Positions 45,476 to 56,309 of a DNA stretch of 64,000 nucleotides are shown here, one piece after another. The stretch comes from Boesenbergia rotunda (lineage: Eukaryota; Streptophyta; Magnoliopsida; Zingiberales; Zingiberaceae): NCBI GenBank assembly GCA_024364735.1, contig JAGFNQ010000208.1:186001-250000 (forward strand), in the 5' to 3' direction. The position numbers and the translations under genes are program-made. The notes under the pieces are model-generated. The model had not been told where the DNA came from. It searched no databases and saw only the letters and a program-made list of their open reading frames with translations. The stretch's first letter is position 1, and every line of letters begins with the position of its first letter.

Positions 45476-46721
45476 GAGTTGGGAACGTGTCATTCTTCAT
45501 AGACATCAAAATGCATTCAAAACCCTTGATGATCATTTCGAATTATTGGGAAACAATTGGGTAACTTGGGGACATCTCACACAAACTATAAGGCTTACCA
45601 AAACGTTTTTGTTTGCTAGAAATGGGGTGAGATGTTAGGATCAACAAAATTTCTCGAAATGTCATTGCATCCCTTGAGAAATTTGGTTGACGAGATAAAA
45701 ATCACTTCGATGACCAAGTATGGGGAAAACCAATGCATAACACATGTGTACTTGGCTCCATGATCATACTTGGACATTCCAATCAAGGAAACTTGATTGG
45801 AGACTTGAATTTGATCCAAACTTGGTTGAAAATGAGTGAATGTTTGTTGATTGAGTTTGACTTCACATAAGTGGAGCAAAGTGTTTGTAAACCCATAAGG
45901 ACTTTTGATCCTTATTAAGGGATCAATTTTAGTCAAGGGACCACTTCCAAGATCGATATTCTTTATCAGACCTTGTCCGAAATCACTTGGAAGTCTGAAA
46001 CAGAAAATTTCAGATCATATCAGGAATTACCAGGAAGCCTGATCGGTCCCCGGACCGATCAGGCGTATGACTGATCGGTCCCTGGACCGATCTGGACCCC
46101 TCCTGTGGTGATCGGTCCACAGACCGATCAGAAAGGTCACAGAACCCTTCACGAAAATTGACCAAACATTCTATGTTGGCCTGGATCGGTCCCCTGACCG
46201 ATCTGGCACCCTATGGTGATCGGTCCACAAACCGATCAGGGGGCTCACAGAAAACCTCCAAACCTACTGATCGCTTCCTGATCGATCAGCCGATCGATCA
46301 GGAGCCTACCTGATCGGTCACCCCGACCGATCAGGACCAGGCCAGTCCGATCAGGCCGGAGCCTGATCGGTCTGGGCACTGTCAAATCAAACGGTGATCC
46401 GTTCGATCACATTAAATTTTGGTTGGTGGACCGATCCACCAACCCAATAACTTCGCGAAAACCTCATCATCTCGTGCCCTAAGCGTCGAAACTCCTCATT
46501 GCCGAAACCCCTCAGTGCCAAAAACCCCTCTCCTTCTATGCGTGAGTTCCTCTTGCGCGTGAGCTTCTGTGTGCATACGATCCTGAGAGGGTGTCTTGCG
46601 AGCTTCTCCTTGTCTGCTGCAAGTTTCATTCTTGCTCAAGGTCTTGAGCACACTTCTTGTGCCGAGAACTTTCTCCTGCGCGAGCTCTCTTTCAAGCCTT
46701 CAGAATCTTCACTAAACGTCA
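45476..46721 (+). promoter_or_regulatory. B pol-ORF3 spacer: stem-loop, palindrome block, possible 5' UTR
   Basis: No domain is coded. First comes a stem-loop with arms ACATCTCAC (45572-45580) and GTGAGATGT (45627-45635), a perfect 9-bp stem. Then, at 46035-46385, about ten near-palindromes of the GATCGGTCC..GGACCGATC kind also found in the B LTR. Then come a pyrimidine-rich GC-balanced stretch and the ORF3 start at 46722. The arrangement resembles a captured promoter and 5' UTR, which is inference; no TATA box is evident. Confidence 0.6.
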
Positions 46722-46732
46722 ATGGCACCTAA

Positions 46733-47076
46733 GTAAGTGCTTTTGGTTAGTTTTTCTTACAGATCAGTTCATAGTGTATGTATTTGGGCTAATCATGATC
46801 TTCTTTTTGTGTTGTGGTGTGTTTTGTGTTGTTACCCTAATTCTTACCGTGACCCTTCCTTGCCATGATTACTGATTAAATCTAATCTCCTTTGATCACA
46901 TCTTACTCCATTGATTAAACCTATGTTCATTTGCTCATTTTCTGTTATGATTAACTTGATTATCAATTTGTGTCATGATCCTTTATTCGTGATCGTATCA
47001 ATATTCGAATCTGTGTCTTGATCTCACTTCATCCTGATCAAATCTCTGTTCATGATCCTCTCTTCAAATTCGTTAG
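46733..47076 (+). other. Predicted intron of B ORF3 (344 bp)
   Basis: The donor is CCTAA|GTAAGTGC and the acceptor TTCGTTAG|AAGAGCG. The intron is T-rich (long TTTGTGTTGTGG and TGATTAAxC stretches) unlike the exons. Splicing restores a basic N terminus and keeps the frame. Without it the ATG would meet TAA after four codons (ATG GCA CCT AAG TAA). Confidence 0.65.
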
Positions 47077-48376
47077 AAGAGCGTCCAAGGGAAAAGAACC
47101 AGTGGAGGGTAAAGCCCCTTCTTCTTCTGCACCCTCTCGAAGGCCTTAGCCTTCTTCGAGTTCTCGTTTCCCTAATGCTACCTGTGAACATGCATTTCAA
47201 TCCAGAACCTTCAAGTTGTTCTCCTGCCGATCAATTAATGTTCCATTTCTATCCGAGCACTGTCCCTCCATCATGGAGATAATCACCTTCTACAACCTTG
47301 GCTTTCTCCTCTCCCTGGAGCGGACGATAAACTATGATCTTGTCTCGGAGTTCTGCAACAACCTTCAGTAAGGACCTCAAGGTGGTTTTGAGTTCACCAC
47401 CCGTGTAGGCAAGAGGAACCTTGATTTTTCTTATGACATCTTGGCAGAGTATCTTGGCGCTCGTCGATCGTCAAACTTTTATTCTATCTACCCTGAGCTT
47501 CTTGACCCCTTGCTGCCTCCCTTTGTGGATGTTACCCCTGATAGTATTTACCAGCACTTCTTCAAACATCCTCGACTGGCTGGTCTTGATGAGTTAGGGC
47601 CTGATTTTCCGACTTTTACGGCCCTTCGACTTTCTCCTACTGATTACGTACTCTTCAAGATAATCACCAACTATATCCTGTCGATCACTTTAAAGCCCTT
47701 GACCGAGATCCGATCCTACCACTACTTGATGCTCTATGGCAAGCAATGCCATCTTGACTTTGACATTATTGAGAGCATCTTTCAGTCCATCATTTCCTAT
47801 CATGAGCCCAGTCGTCACACTGTCTATATGCCCTTTGGTCACGTTATCACCGACTGGCTTATGTCAGTGGGAGTTGATGTAACCAAGGGTCGGACAGTGC
47901 CCATGGTCAGACAGGATTGCCGATTGGGCAAACACGCGTTTGCCAAATCTGGTATTGTTGTTGGGTCTGATGATCAGACTCTTGTATGGAAGGATGGGTG
48001 GGGTTTAGGCGAGCTTCCTAGGGGTGCGCATGTTAAGATACCAGCAGCCCCAGCTGCTCATCAGGAGGCTCCCGCTGCTGCTGCCGACTACGACTACGAG
48101 CCGGACCTGGATCTACGATGGTAGATTTCTGAGCTGGATCGGACGATCCAGCATGATCTTCACTTGAGAGAGCTCTATCGCGAGGAGGTCCGCTCAGGTA
48201 TTCGCTCCTTCAATCGCAGACTGACCGCGGTGGAGTCTGATGTCTCCGGGGTCCGTACGCTACAGAAGACTTGGTATGATGAGTGGCGCCGCCACACATT
48301 TCGAGGAGATGGGCCCTCCGGCAGTGCTGCACCTGGGTCTTTTGCACATGATGATGCCACGATGGATGACCCTATG

Positions 48377-50454
48377 TGTAACACCCCAAAATTCCCATTT
48401 TTAGTTCTTAAAGTCCTTAGAACCATTTAAAAATGGTTTAGAAATATTCTAGATATTTTTAGGAATTTTTAGAATATTTTTATGGAATTTTCCGAGTCCG
48501 TTTAGTATTTTTAAAAAAGGAAAAACGTTTAAGGGCAGCAGGAGGTTCGAACCCGCGACCACCAGGAGACCAGACGCGCGCGCGACCGGCCGGGCTAGGG
48601 TATCAAGCACAACGAAAGATGGAGAGAAATATAGTTATAGAGTAGTTACGATTCTTTTTATAAAGATAGTATAAATAGATAAGTTAAGAGAGGAAATTGG
48701 ATTTTTGGTTTCTCTCTTCCTCACCCTAGCCGCGCGACTCCTCTCCCTCTCCTCTCTTGGGCGACGCCGACCAACACCAAGGCCAAGAGGGCCGGCCAAG
48801 GCTCTCCTCCGAGAGATATTCCTATATTCGGGATCCCCGCGACGAGAGGAACGCGTAGGCGCGAAGAATTCTCCGAGATCTCAAGTTTCTCCCGAGCCCT
48901 AGACGTCAATCTTGGTTGTAAGTCCAAGATATCAATGTATGTACTGCTCACCTACAGTAAGAGGCGGTTTTCCGCAACTTTTTTTTCGTAGAAAGTTAAA
49001 AATGCAAAGTTTGTTTTAGTTTAAGATCTTGCATGTATTTCTAGTTTAATTCATGCTTGTATAAGTTGATTAAGTACCCTATATGAAGTTAGGGTCTAAG
49101 AAAAGCTATGAGAAAAGAAAAGAGAAGATAAAGATAAGAAAAGAAAAGGCCAAGGCCTTAAGAAATCCCTAAAAGTCAAGACTTAGGGATTTGGGCACAC
49201 AAGGTGCTCGTTAAAATGCCAAGGCATTTAAAGATAAGAAAGAAAAGAAAGAAAAGCTATTTTATTTTCTAAGGCCAGTACCCGGCGTCCAAGGGCGTCG
49301 TTAAAGAAATCCAGGTGTCCAATTCGAAGGTCTTGGCCCTGGTAGACCAAGGTCTGCTCTATTAGGATTGGTAGCTCGCTACCCCAACCTTTTAGGGAAC
49401 GCGCATAAGATGGTACTTACGTCTTAAGTGGACCAAGTGATTATTAATTTCAAGTATATGCTTTAGCAATGTTTTCTAAAGTTTAAGAAAGTTTTCAAAA
49501 AGTTAAAGAAAGATTTAAAGTTCAAGAATTGCTAAAGTTTCAAGTTAAGCCAAGGAAAAGTAAGTTAAGATTTGTTAATGCTTGAGTATGCATGTTTATG
49601 AGTTATACATGTTTTAGTGTTTCTTTTAAGCATAAAAGTATTTCATGAGATTTTTCATTGTTGGAAAAGCATGTTTGCACATTTTGAGATTTTGTGAGCT
49701 AGATAGTACTTACTAAGCTTTATGCTTATAGATGCATTTCCTCTTACTGTAGGTAAAGGTAAAGACAAGCAATTCTGAAGGAAGACGACGAGGCGGTGCT
49801 GAGCGACGTGTGTGTGGTGGCTGACCTTGGAGAGATCCTTGAGACAAGATGAATGAAGGACTTAAAGTGCATTTATTATAAAGTCTTAGTTTAAGTTAGA
49901 TCATATAACATTTATCCAAGTATTTGCGTTTTAGATATTTTGCATATCCTAAAACCATGAGTAAAGATTCCATGTCATTTTATTTAGCATACATATCCTT
50001 ATGATTGTATTGGATGAGTATAAGTGTGAGTAGTTTTGAGTATTGATACTTGATGGAGCTATTTGATGCATGTGCCCAGATATTGTGAGTTCCCTTTGAA
50101 TCAAGTTTTTATTGCTAGAAATATGCCTAGAAAAGTTGCATTACATTCCAAAATGCTTTAGTAAGGTGTAGAACATGTATTTTGGTATTATGAATGCATA
50201 GGAGTTAAGGTTGGTACAAAACTCTAGTTTAAACTTCATATAGATTTCCATAACTTAATTTCTTCCGCAAAAGTTCTAATTTTGAGTTTATGAAGTTGTT
50301 TTGATTGGCCAAAATGTTTAGGAAACTAGTATAGAGTGTAAAAATGGTGTTGTGTCTTTGTATGGCTTGAAACTATAAGTTTGGTGGACTATTAGAGTCA
50401 AGAAGTAGATAAAGTAACGATCCGTCTAAGGTAGAGAGAAGGCGGGTCGCTACA
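48377..50454 (+). mobile_element. K4: solo LTR, TGTAAC...CTACA family
   Basis: It is 2078 bp, starting TGTAACACCCC and ending GGGTCGCTACA, with exact TSD CTATG (48372-48376 and 50455-50459). It contains an antisense B box (GGTTCGAACC, 48544-48553), TATAAATA (48670-48677) and a predicted intron from GGTT|GTAAGTCC (GT 48918) to ACTGTAG|GTAAAGG (AG 49751-49752). It is the shortest of the K elements and lacks the CATGTTTATG repeats. Confidence 0.9.
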
Positions 50455-50467
50455 CTATGCATGATGA

Positions 50468-50486
50468 CCCCCCCCCCCCCCCCCCC
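50468..50486. repeat. C19 homopolymer
   Basis: Nineteen C in a row code for the proline run at the C-terminal end of ORF3. Its length is prone to slippage and assembly error, so the exact stop of ORF3 is uncertain. Confidence 0.9.
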
Positions 50487-50498
50487 GCCGATGGTTGA

Positions 50499-51082
50499 TA
50501 TACTCTGCATCTACTTGTGATTTGCCTATCTGACTGTTTGGATTGTGTGACTTTCGGGTTGTATGCCTCATGACTTGACTTTTATGGCCTTGTGGCGCAT
50601 TTGCCTTGACATTGATGCATTGATATGCATCTAATTAGTTGTCTGGTTTTGATGTATGATGCAATTGCCTTTTCAAGCTATGTTTTATGCTTTACTTATA
50701 TGACTAGTTTTTGCTTATGCTTCATTCATCTGATATTATGCGTTGCTATGATTATGCTTATGATGTCATGTTCATATGATACATATGATTGTTTTGCCAT
50801 GCCCTATCTTTATTGTATGTTTTCATATGCTTTCAAAATTCAATCAAATCTTTTGTTGTTTTGGGATACCCCTAGGGTTGAGGGGGGAGTATGTTTTAAC
50901 TTAACAGCCCCTCTAGACCCTTTTCAGTGTTTGACAAAGGGGGAGAGTGTGGTTGGTTAAGTTTGGGATGATAATGTTGTAGGGGGAGGATCCTGATTCC
51001 CCTATTATTCTGGAATTTGAGAATATTGATTTCAAATCCCTAAACTTAAAATCGGGTTGTCAAACAACAAAAAGGGGGAGAT
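50499..51082 (+). other. B 3' non-coding region and polypurine tract
   Basis: Non-coding, T-rich DNA with repeated TTATG and CTTATGCTT phrases. It ends with AAAAAGGGGGAGAT (51069-51082), the polypurine tract touching the 3' LTR. A related purine run (GACAAAGGGGGAGAG) lies at about 50933-50947. Confidence 0.8.
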
Positions 51083-53198
51083 TGTTGATGCAGTCTGACC
51101 CTGATTGTTATTATGGTGTCGACATCGATTTTAGTTTAGGTTGATGATTATGATTATGATTGAGTTTAAGTCCTGGTCATTGACTAGGCATACCTAGTGG
51201 GACTAGGTTTGATAAAATCCTAGCTTGGAGGGCTAGGTGTGGAGAAATCCTAACTTGGAGGGTTAGGTGTGAAAAATCCTAGCTTGGAGAGCTAGGTGTG
51301 GAAAAGTACTAACTTGGAAGGTTGGGTGAAAAGTCCTAGCTTGGAGGGCTAGGTGAAAAGTCCCAACTTGGAGGGTTAGGTGAAAAGTCCCAACTTGGAG
51401 GGTTAGGTGTGAAAAATCCTAGCTTGGAGGGCTAGGTGTGGAAAAGTCCTAACTTGGAAGGTTGGGTGAAAACTCCTAGCTTGGAGGGCTAGGTGAAAAG
51501 TCCTAACTTGGAGGGTTAGGTGAAAAGTCCCAACTTGGAGGGTTAGGTGAAAAGTCCTAGCATGGAAGGCTAGGTTGGATGAAATCCTGATTTGAAGGGT
51601 CAGGTCCTAGCTTGGAGGGCTAGGTTGGGTGGAACCCTAGCTTGTTTGGGCTAGGTTGGAGCCCCTAGATCGGTCTGTTCACCGATCAGGGAAGTTGGCA
51701 CGGTGCTCCTTCGTGGATCGGTCTGACGACCGATCCAGCGATAACTGATCGGTCTGGTGACCGATCAGGGAGTATGCGTTTCACTCACTACACAGCTCCA
51801 ATCGGTCTGGCAACCGATCAGGGAGCTCACAAGTGGGATGAGTTCCCCTGCTGCTCTTCTCCTGATCGGTCCGGAGACCGATCAGGAAGCATCCAGTAGG
51901 TTTTTGGCAAACCTACTGATCGGCTCCTGATCGGTCTGGTGACCGATCAGGGAGAAATCACGACCAATCAGACTGAACGATCAACTGTCGCGAGGTTTCT
52001 CACCCTGACCGATCAGGCTGGAGCCTATCGGTCTGGGATCGGCCTAATCAGTCTGGTGACCTATCAGCCAGTGGATTCCGAGCGGGATTGTGGCAAGTTG
52101 ATTTTAGGATCGGTTTGGTGACCGATCTGGTGACCAGTCAGGGTGACCGGTCAGGTTGGAGCCATATCGGTCTAGGATAGTCCTGATCGGTCCGGTGACC
52201 GATCACTTTAATTCAAACGCGCTATCTGACGCTCTGATCGCTTCTAAACACATCTGATCCTCTACACTTAACCTCTGATACTTGATTCTATACTTGATAT
52301 GTTGTGCTAATGCTCTGATTAAGTATGCAGGTGACAGGGATGGATTCAAACACTCAAGGAGAGTCAATGGAAGCCTTTCCTTTGAGCAGATTTGTCCATT
52401 TGCCATCTCAGGTTGCAACGGCTGGAGCTGCTGACTGGAGCTGCTGACTGGAGCTTGGCTGAGGGAAGCTCAGGGAGTCCAGGGAGAGCTCAGTGGTAGC
52501 TGGTGTTGGCAGGTGAGCAGCTGGAATCTGCAGTGAGGTGGTGACCTGCGATCAGTGGAGTGACTTAAGCGCTCGGTGGCGAACAAGTCTCCACAACTCT
52601 AACACTCGAACACCAATACTGCATACGCGCGATCAGTTCATACTTTGCTTGTGCTATCTGCTGTTCTATCAATCTTTGAAGCAACCATCTGTTACTTGAG
52701 CATTGGGAAGAAGAGTCAGAAGGCTTGGCGAGTCCATCAGCGAGAAGACACGAAGAAGGGGATTCTTGCGTGAGATCTGCGATGAGTGGAGCTCGGGAGA
52801 AGTTTGTCTGAGTTCTTGCTGTCCTAAGTGCTAAGTAAGATCTTTCTTGTGTTTCATTGTGCTTAAAACTTTATCCTTGTTGAAATACTGTGGAGAGGTT
52901 ACTCCACCGAGAAGGAGGTTGCATTTTATCTGGTGTTCATCGGGGCTTGATCTGCCGACGACCAAGGGATCGCTCACCTTAAAGGCACGCCAAGGAGTAG
53001 GGGCATGTTATCCCCGAACCTTGTAAATCCTCTTGTTAGCGTTCTTGTGCTTGTGTTTAACTTAGGGTTTAGTTTGCTGCATACTCTATTTTATTGCTTC
53101 CGCTGTGCTACTAAACCTTTAAGTCGTAGAAATTTTAAAAGAGTCAAACTTCAAGTGTCTGGCTACATTCACCCCCCCTAGCCATCCAAGTTCCAACA
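51083..53198 (+). repeat. B 3' LTR (2116 bp)
   Basis: It is collinear with the 5' LTR, with a hairpin array (about 51205-51655), a palindrome array (51667-52205) and terminal CATTCACCCCCCCTAG..TTCCAACA. Differences from the 5' LTR are scattered single bases and short indels. It is followed by TSD GAAAA and a short E LTR piece. Confidence 0.94.
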
Positions 53199-53216
53199 GA
53201 AAAGTCCTCGGTACAC

Positions 53217-55746
53217 TGATAAGTACCATTTTTGTGATTATTTTAGATGTTAAAATCCATGTTTGACCCATGTTTTTATTGCTTAATTCTGATTTTACCC
53301 TAGGTTTTGGAACTTTATCTTATTTTGGACTTAATTGCAAAATTTCATTAAAATGGATTAATTGGCCACTAAATTTTGGATCTATTTTTGTAGGCACCAA
53401 AGGTTCAAGGACTTAGGGCATATTGGGTCAAACTTGAGTCGGAAGTGACCCGGATTCGATTATCAAGCCTATGATTAATCCGGGCCGTCCGATTCAAGAG
53501 CGGCTAGATCTGAGCCATCCGGGACGATCTGAAGCAATCCGAGCTAGGGTTAGGGTTGATCAAGCTCTATGATCAAGATCTGAAGGTTTCATCCCAATCA
53601 GAGCTAAATCAACCGTTGAATCAAGCAAGGAGGGCTCTAGAGCGTCCAATCACAGATAGAGTTGATCTGGACCATCCGTTGCACATCTGGAGGATCCGAG
53701 CTACCACAAGGCAGATCCTGACCCCAGATCATCATCATAAAAGTTTGGCTCAAATCAGATCAAGATCTACCGTTGGATTTCATCCGATCAATCTGGACCG
53801 TCCATTGATGGCTATTTAATCAAAAATCGCCGCAGCCTTCTCCTTTGTCGCGTCTCCGCCGCTACAGTGCCCTTCATCGAGTTCTTCGTTTTTCTTAGTG
53901 TTTTTCTCCATTTCCGGGGCGCGACCCCTCGATTCTTCATCAAGATCATCTTCTGGAGCTTTGGAGGTCAGTTTGATTGGAGAATTAAGCTCGAATTCGC
54001 GCCGGACAGAGTTATTTGAGGGTTTCGGTGGCTCTGTGGTCCGAACACTGAGATCTTCGCGACAGTCCATTTCCGATGATCTGAGGCACTTGTAGGGGTT
54101 CTCAAGTGACCTCAGGTTGTTCCCAAATCACCATCGCAGCTCCACAAACGAAGATCGAAGCGTTTGGATTGGAAATTCCCAGCTTGCGCAGTTTGAGCAG
54201 AGTTCACTAATCCAATCTGATTTCCACTGATTTGCTGTGCCTAGGGGTTCGAAGCCAGCTCTTGCTTGACGACCAAGAAGAATTTGAGCTTAGGGAAGAT
54301 TGAGGAGTAGCTTAGATAGTTTATTTTCATTGTTTAGCTGTAGATTTCATTTCTGCCGTGAGCTTCTGTTTAGTTTCTGCAATTAGATCAGCAGCTTAAT
54401 TCGAAGTTACTGAATTGTTCTAGCTTAATTAGGTTCAATTCTTGCAAGTAGTTAGCTAGTTAACTTGTTTAGATAACAATTAGATTCAATTTCAGTAGTT
54501 TGAAGCTTAACTTCTTGCGTGCCAAACTGTTTTTGCGTGCCAATGTTTCATTTCTGGTTTTTGCAGTTTTTGTGGAATCCGATTAGTGTTTAGTTTATTT
54601 CTTGCAATTAGAGACCACAGTAGTGTGTGGATTTAGTTGATCTAACTTCATTTCATTTCTTAATTTGTTTCTGAATTGTTTTTGTTTAGCTTAGCATTTC
54701 TGAAATTCCAGCTTGCGTATCAATCCAGTGTCAGCCCTGTTTTCTGCATATTCTCTCTTTTCCTTTTGTATCAGCTTTCTAGCTTAGCTCTGAATGTCGT
54801 AGTTAGCTAGATTCAGTTTCATCTTCTGAAGTCAGATTGTAGCTAGTTTCATACCAGGTATTCGAATTCAAATTCTGCATTTGATTTCAAGTCATGCATA
54901 TCAAATTGGAAAATTCTGCAATTTTCAGTTTTGTATCAGCAAATGGTATTGGTAGCTTCTGATTTTCATGTCAAGTAAACCTTGGTTCATTTCAAGCCTT
55001 CCTTCACTTCAATTAGTGATGCAAATTTGTTTTGAATGTGATAATTTCAGCATTTGATCTGCTGTAACATTCCGGTATCCAATTTTCTGCAGTTATGCAG
55101 CTGAGTTCTGCACTAGAGTGTTGGAGTTTTGCAGTCTAGTCATTTGCTGCAATTTTCCTTCCTGTTTCCACAATGTTCTGAACCGATCAGCTATTCTGAA
55201 TTGCTAGGTTACAGCTTTAGCATTTTGTTCAGCTCTTGGCACAACAGTAGAAATTTTGGCACAAGTGTTTTCATCTTTGTATCAAGTTGAGTTTTGGCAC
55301 TTAGTTGTATCAAGTTGTTTTCGAAATTATGATTATAATGTTGTATCAGTTTCAATCATAATGGCTTCACTGTTTGCTTCAATAACTCAGTATTTGGAAT
55401 GCAATTGATATAGAATTTCCAATTCTACTTGAGTTTGATTGAGTCTCAATTGGTTGAGTCTTCCATTGCATTTATCTAGCTTAAGTTTGCTTCATTAAGT
55501 TTCATTTCTTTTTATTGTGATTTCATTTATAATTGAACCCAATTCACATTCGAAACCCAAAAACACAAACGACACACAAATACAAGCGCAAATCACACAA
55601 CGTCAACTAGCCCCGAGAAAAATACGACCTGTGGCCCCTATATTACATTTTCAGATTTTGATTGTAAAAAGGGTTTCATTCATTTAATTCATTCATATTT
55701 AAATTTGATGGACCCACATTCGTGACAGTATATTTTGGGCCCGTCA
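53217..55746 (+). mobile_element. T2: Ty3/gypsy-type solo LTR (2530 bp)
   Basis: It starts TGATAAGTACC and ends GGGCCCGTCA, flanked by exact TSD TACAC (53212-53216 and 55747-55751). It is homologous over its length to T1. No open reading frame of note is present. The ending (TACGACCTGTGGCCCC, CCCACATTCGTGACAG) suggests a Tat/Athila-type LTR, tentatively. It interrupts the E 3' LTR only 13 bp from the B TSD. Confidence 0.9.
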
Positions 55747-56309
55747 TACACTAGGCAAGAAGTCCTGGCAAAGGGCTGGGCAAGAAGTCCTGGTCATGGA
55801 CTGGGCAAGAAGACCTGACCGGAAATTGGGCAAAGAAGTCCTGGTCGAGGACTGGGCAAGAAGACCTGGTAAAGGGCTGGGCACCGAAGACCTGACCGGA
55901 AGTTGGGCATCGAAGACCTGACCGGAAGTTGGGCATCGAAGACCTGACCGGAAGTTGGGCACGAAAACCTGGTCAGGTGGATTGGGAAAAAGTCCAACCG
56001 GAGGAGCCGGCTGGCAATAGGTAAACTCTCCTGAGAGGAGTAGGTGAGGACGCGTTCCCCATCAAGGGAACAGTAAGCGTTGGCTCGACCTAGGGTTCCA
56101 TTTGGGAGACCCAAAGTCAGAACCAAGACATCTTAGGCTGTAAATAATGGCTAACATGTTTGCTTCTCTTTGTTTTGGAACTAACCTTGGTTGCAGAGAT
56201 CGAAGGACTGGTTTTCTGCAGCTGAGGTGCCACAATGGAGTGAGGCACCTCACTGGGGCTAGGAGCCCGTATGGATACGGGCGCTCCAGTGCAAAGGCAA
56301 AACAGAAGT

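Larger units (their letters stand above)
46722..50498 (+). pseudogene. B ORF3: spliced ORF with plant-transposon-protein-like domain
   Basis: Exon 1 is ATGGCACCTAA (46722-46732), exon 2 is 47077-48376, and the end lies after K4 at 50460-50498. Joined across the predicted intron, the start reads M-A-P-K-R-A-S-K-G-K, in frame with everything downstream. All segments share one frame, broken by stops at 47147, 47369 and 48122. Predicted length is about 449 codons. The centre (YDILAEYLGARRSSNFYSI, LKPLTEIRSYHYLMLYGKQC, VYMPFGHVITDWLMSVGVDV) resembles the 'putative plant transposon protein' domain found beside plant retroelement genes. A basic/heptad tail and a proline run end it. Function is unknown; it is not obviously env-like, as no membrane segment is seen. 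Confidence 0.7.
38457..53198 (+). mobile_element. B: near-complete SIRE-like copia element with third ORF
   Basis: The LTRs (TGTTGATGCAG...TTCCAACA) are 2153 and 2116 bp; the TSD is GAAAA, exact (38452-38456 and 53199-53203). The order is primer-binding site, gag, protease, integrase, RT, RNase H, about 1.25 kb non-coding, ORF3, and polypurine tract. K4 interrupts ORF3. Lesions are few (for example stops at 40761, 41705, 41981, 42621 and 43197, frameshifts near 40945, 42230, 42488 and 45428), so B is the least decayed autonomous-type copy. It sits in the E 3' LTR. Confidence 0.94.

Noticed and set aside
47052..47282. Alternative reading frame across the ORF3 N terminus
   Set aside because: The frame joined by the predicted splice continues through the conserved domain; this one ends early and overlaps the intron.
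50468..50486. C19 run as a regulatory or recombination site
   Set aside because: It encodes the proline run at the ORF3 end, and its length may be a slippage or assembly effect; no further evidence.
53556..54095. Short open frames in T2 (and 70-761 in T1) as genes
   Set aside because: They lie inside solo LTRs, differ between the two copies and contain no recognisable domain.
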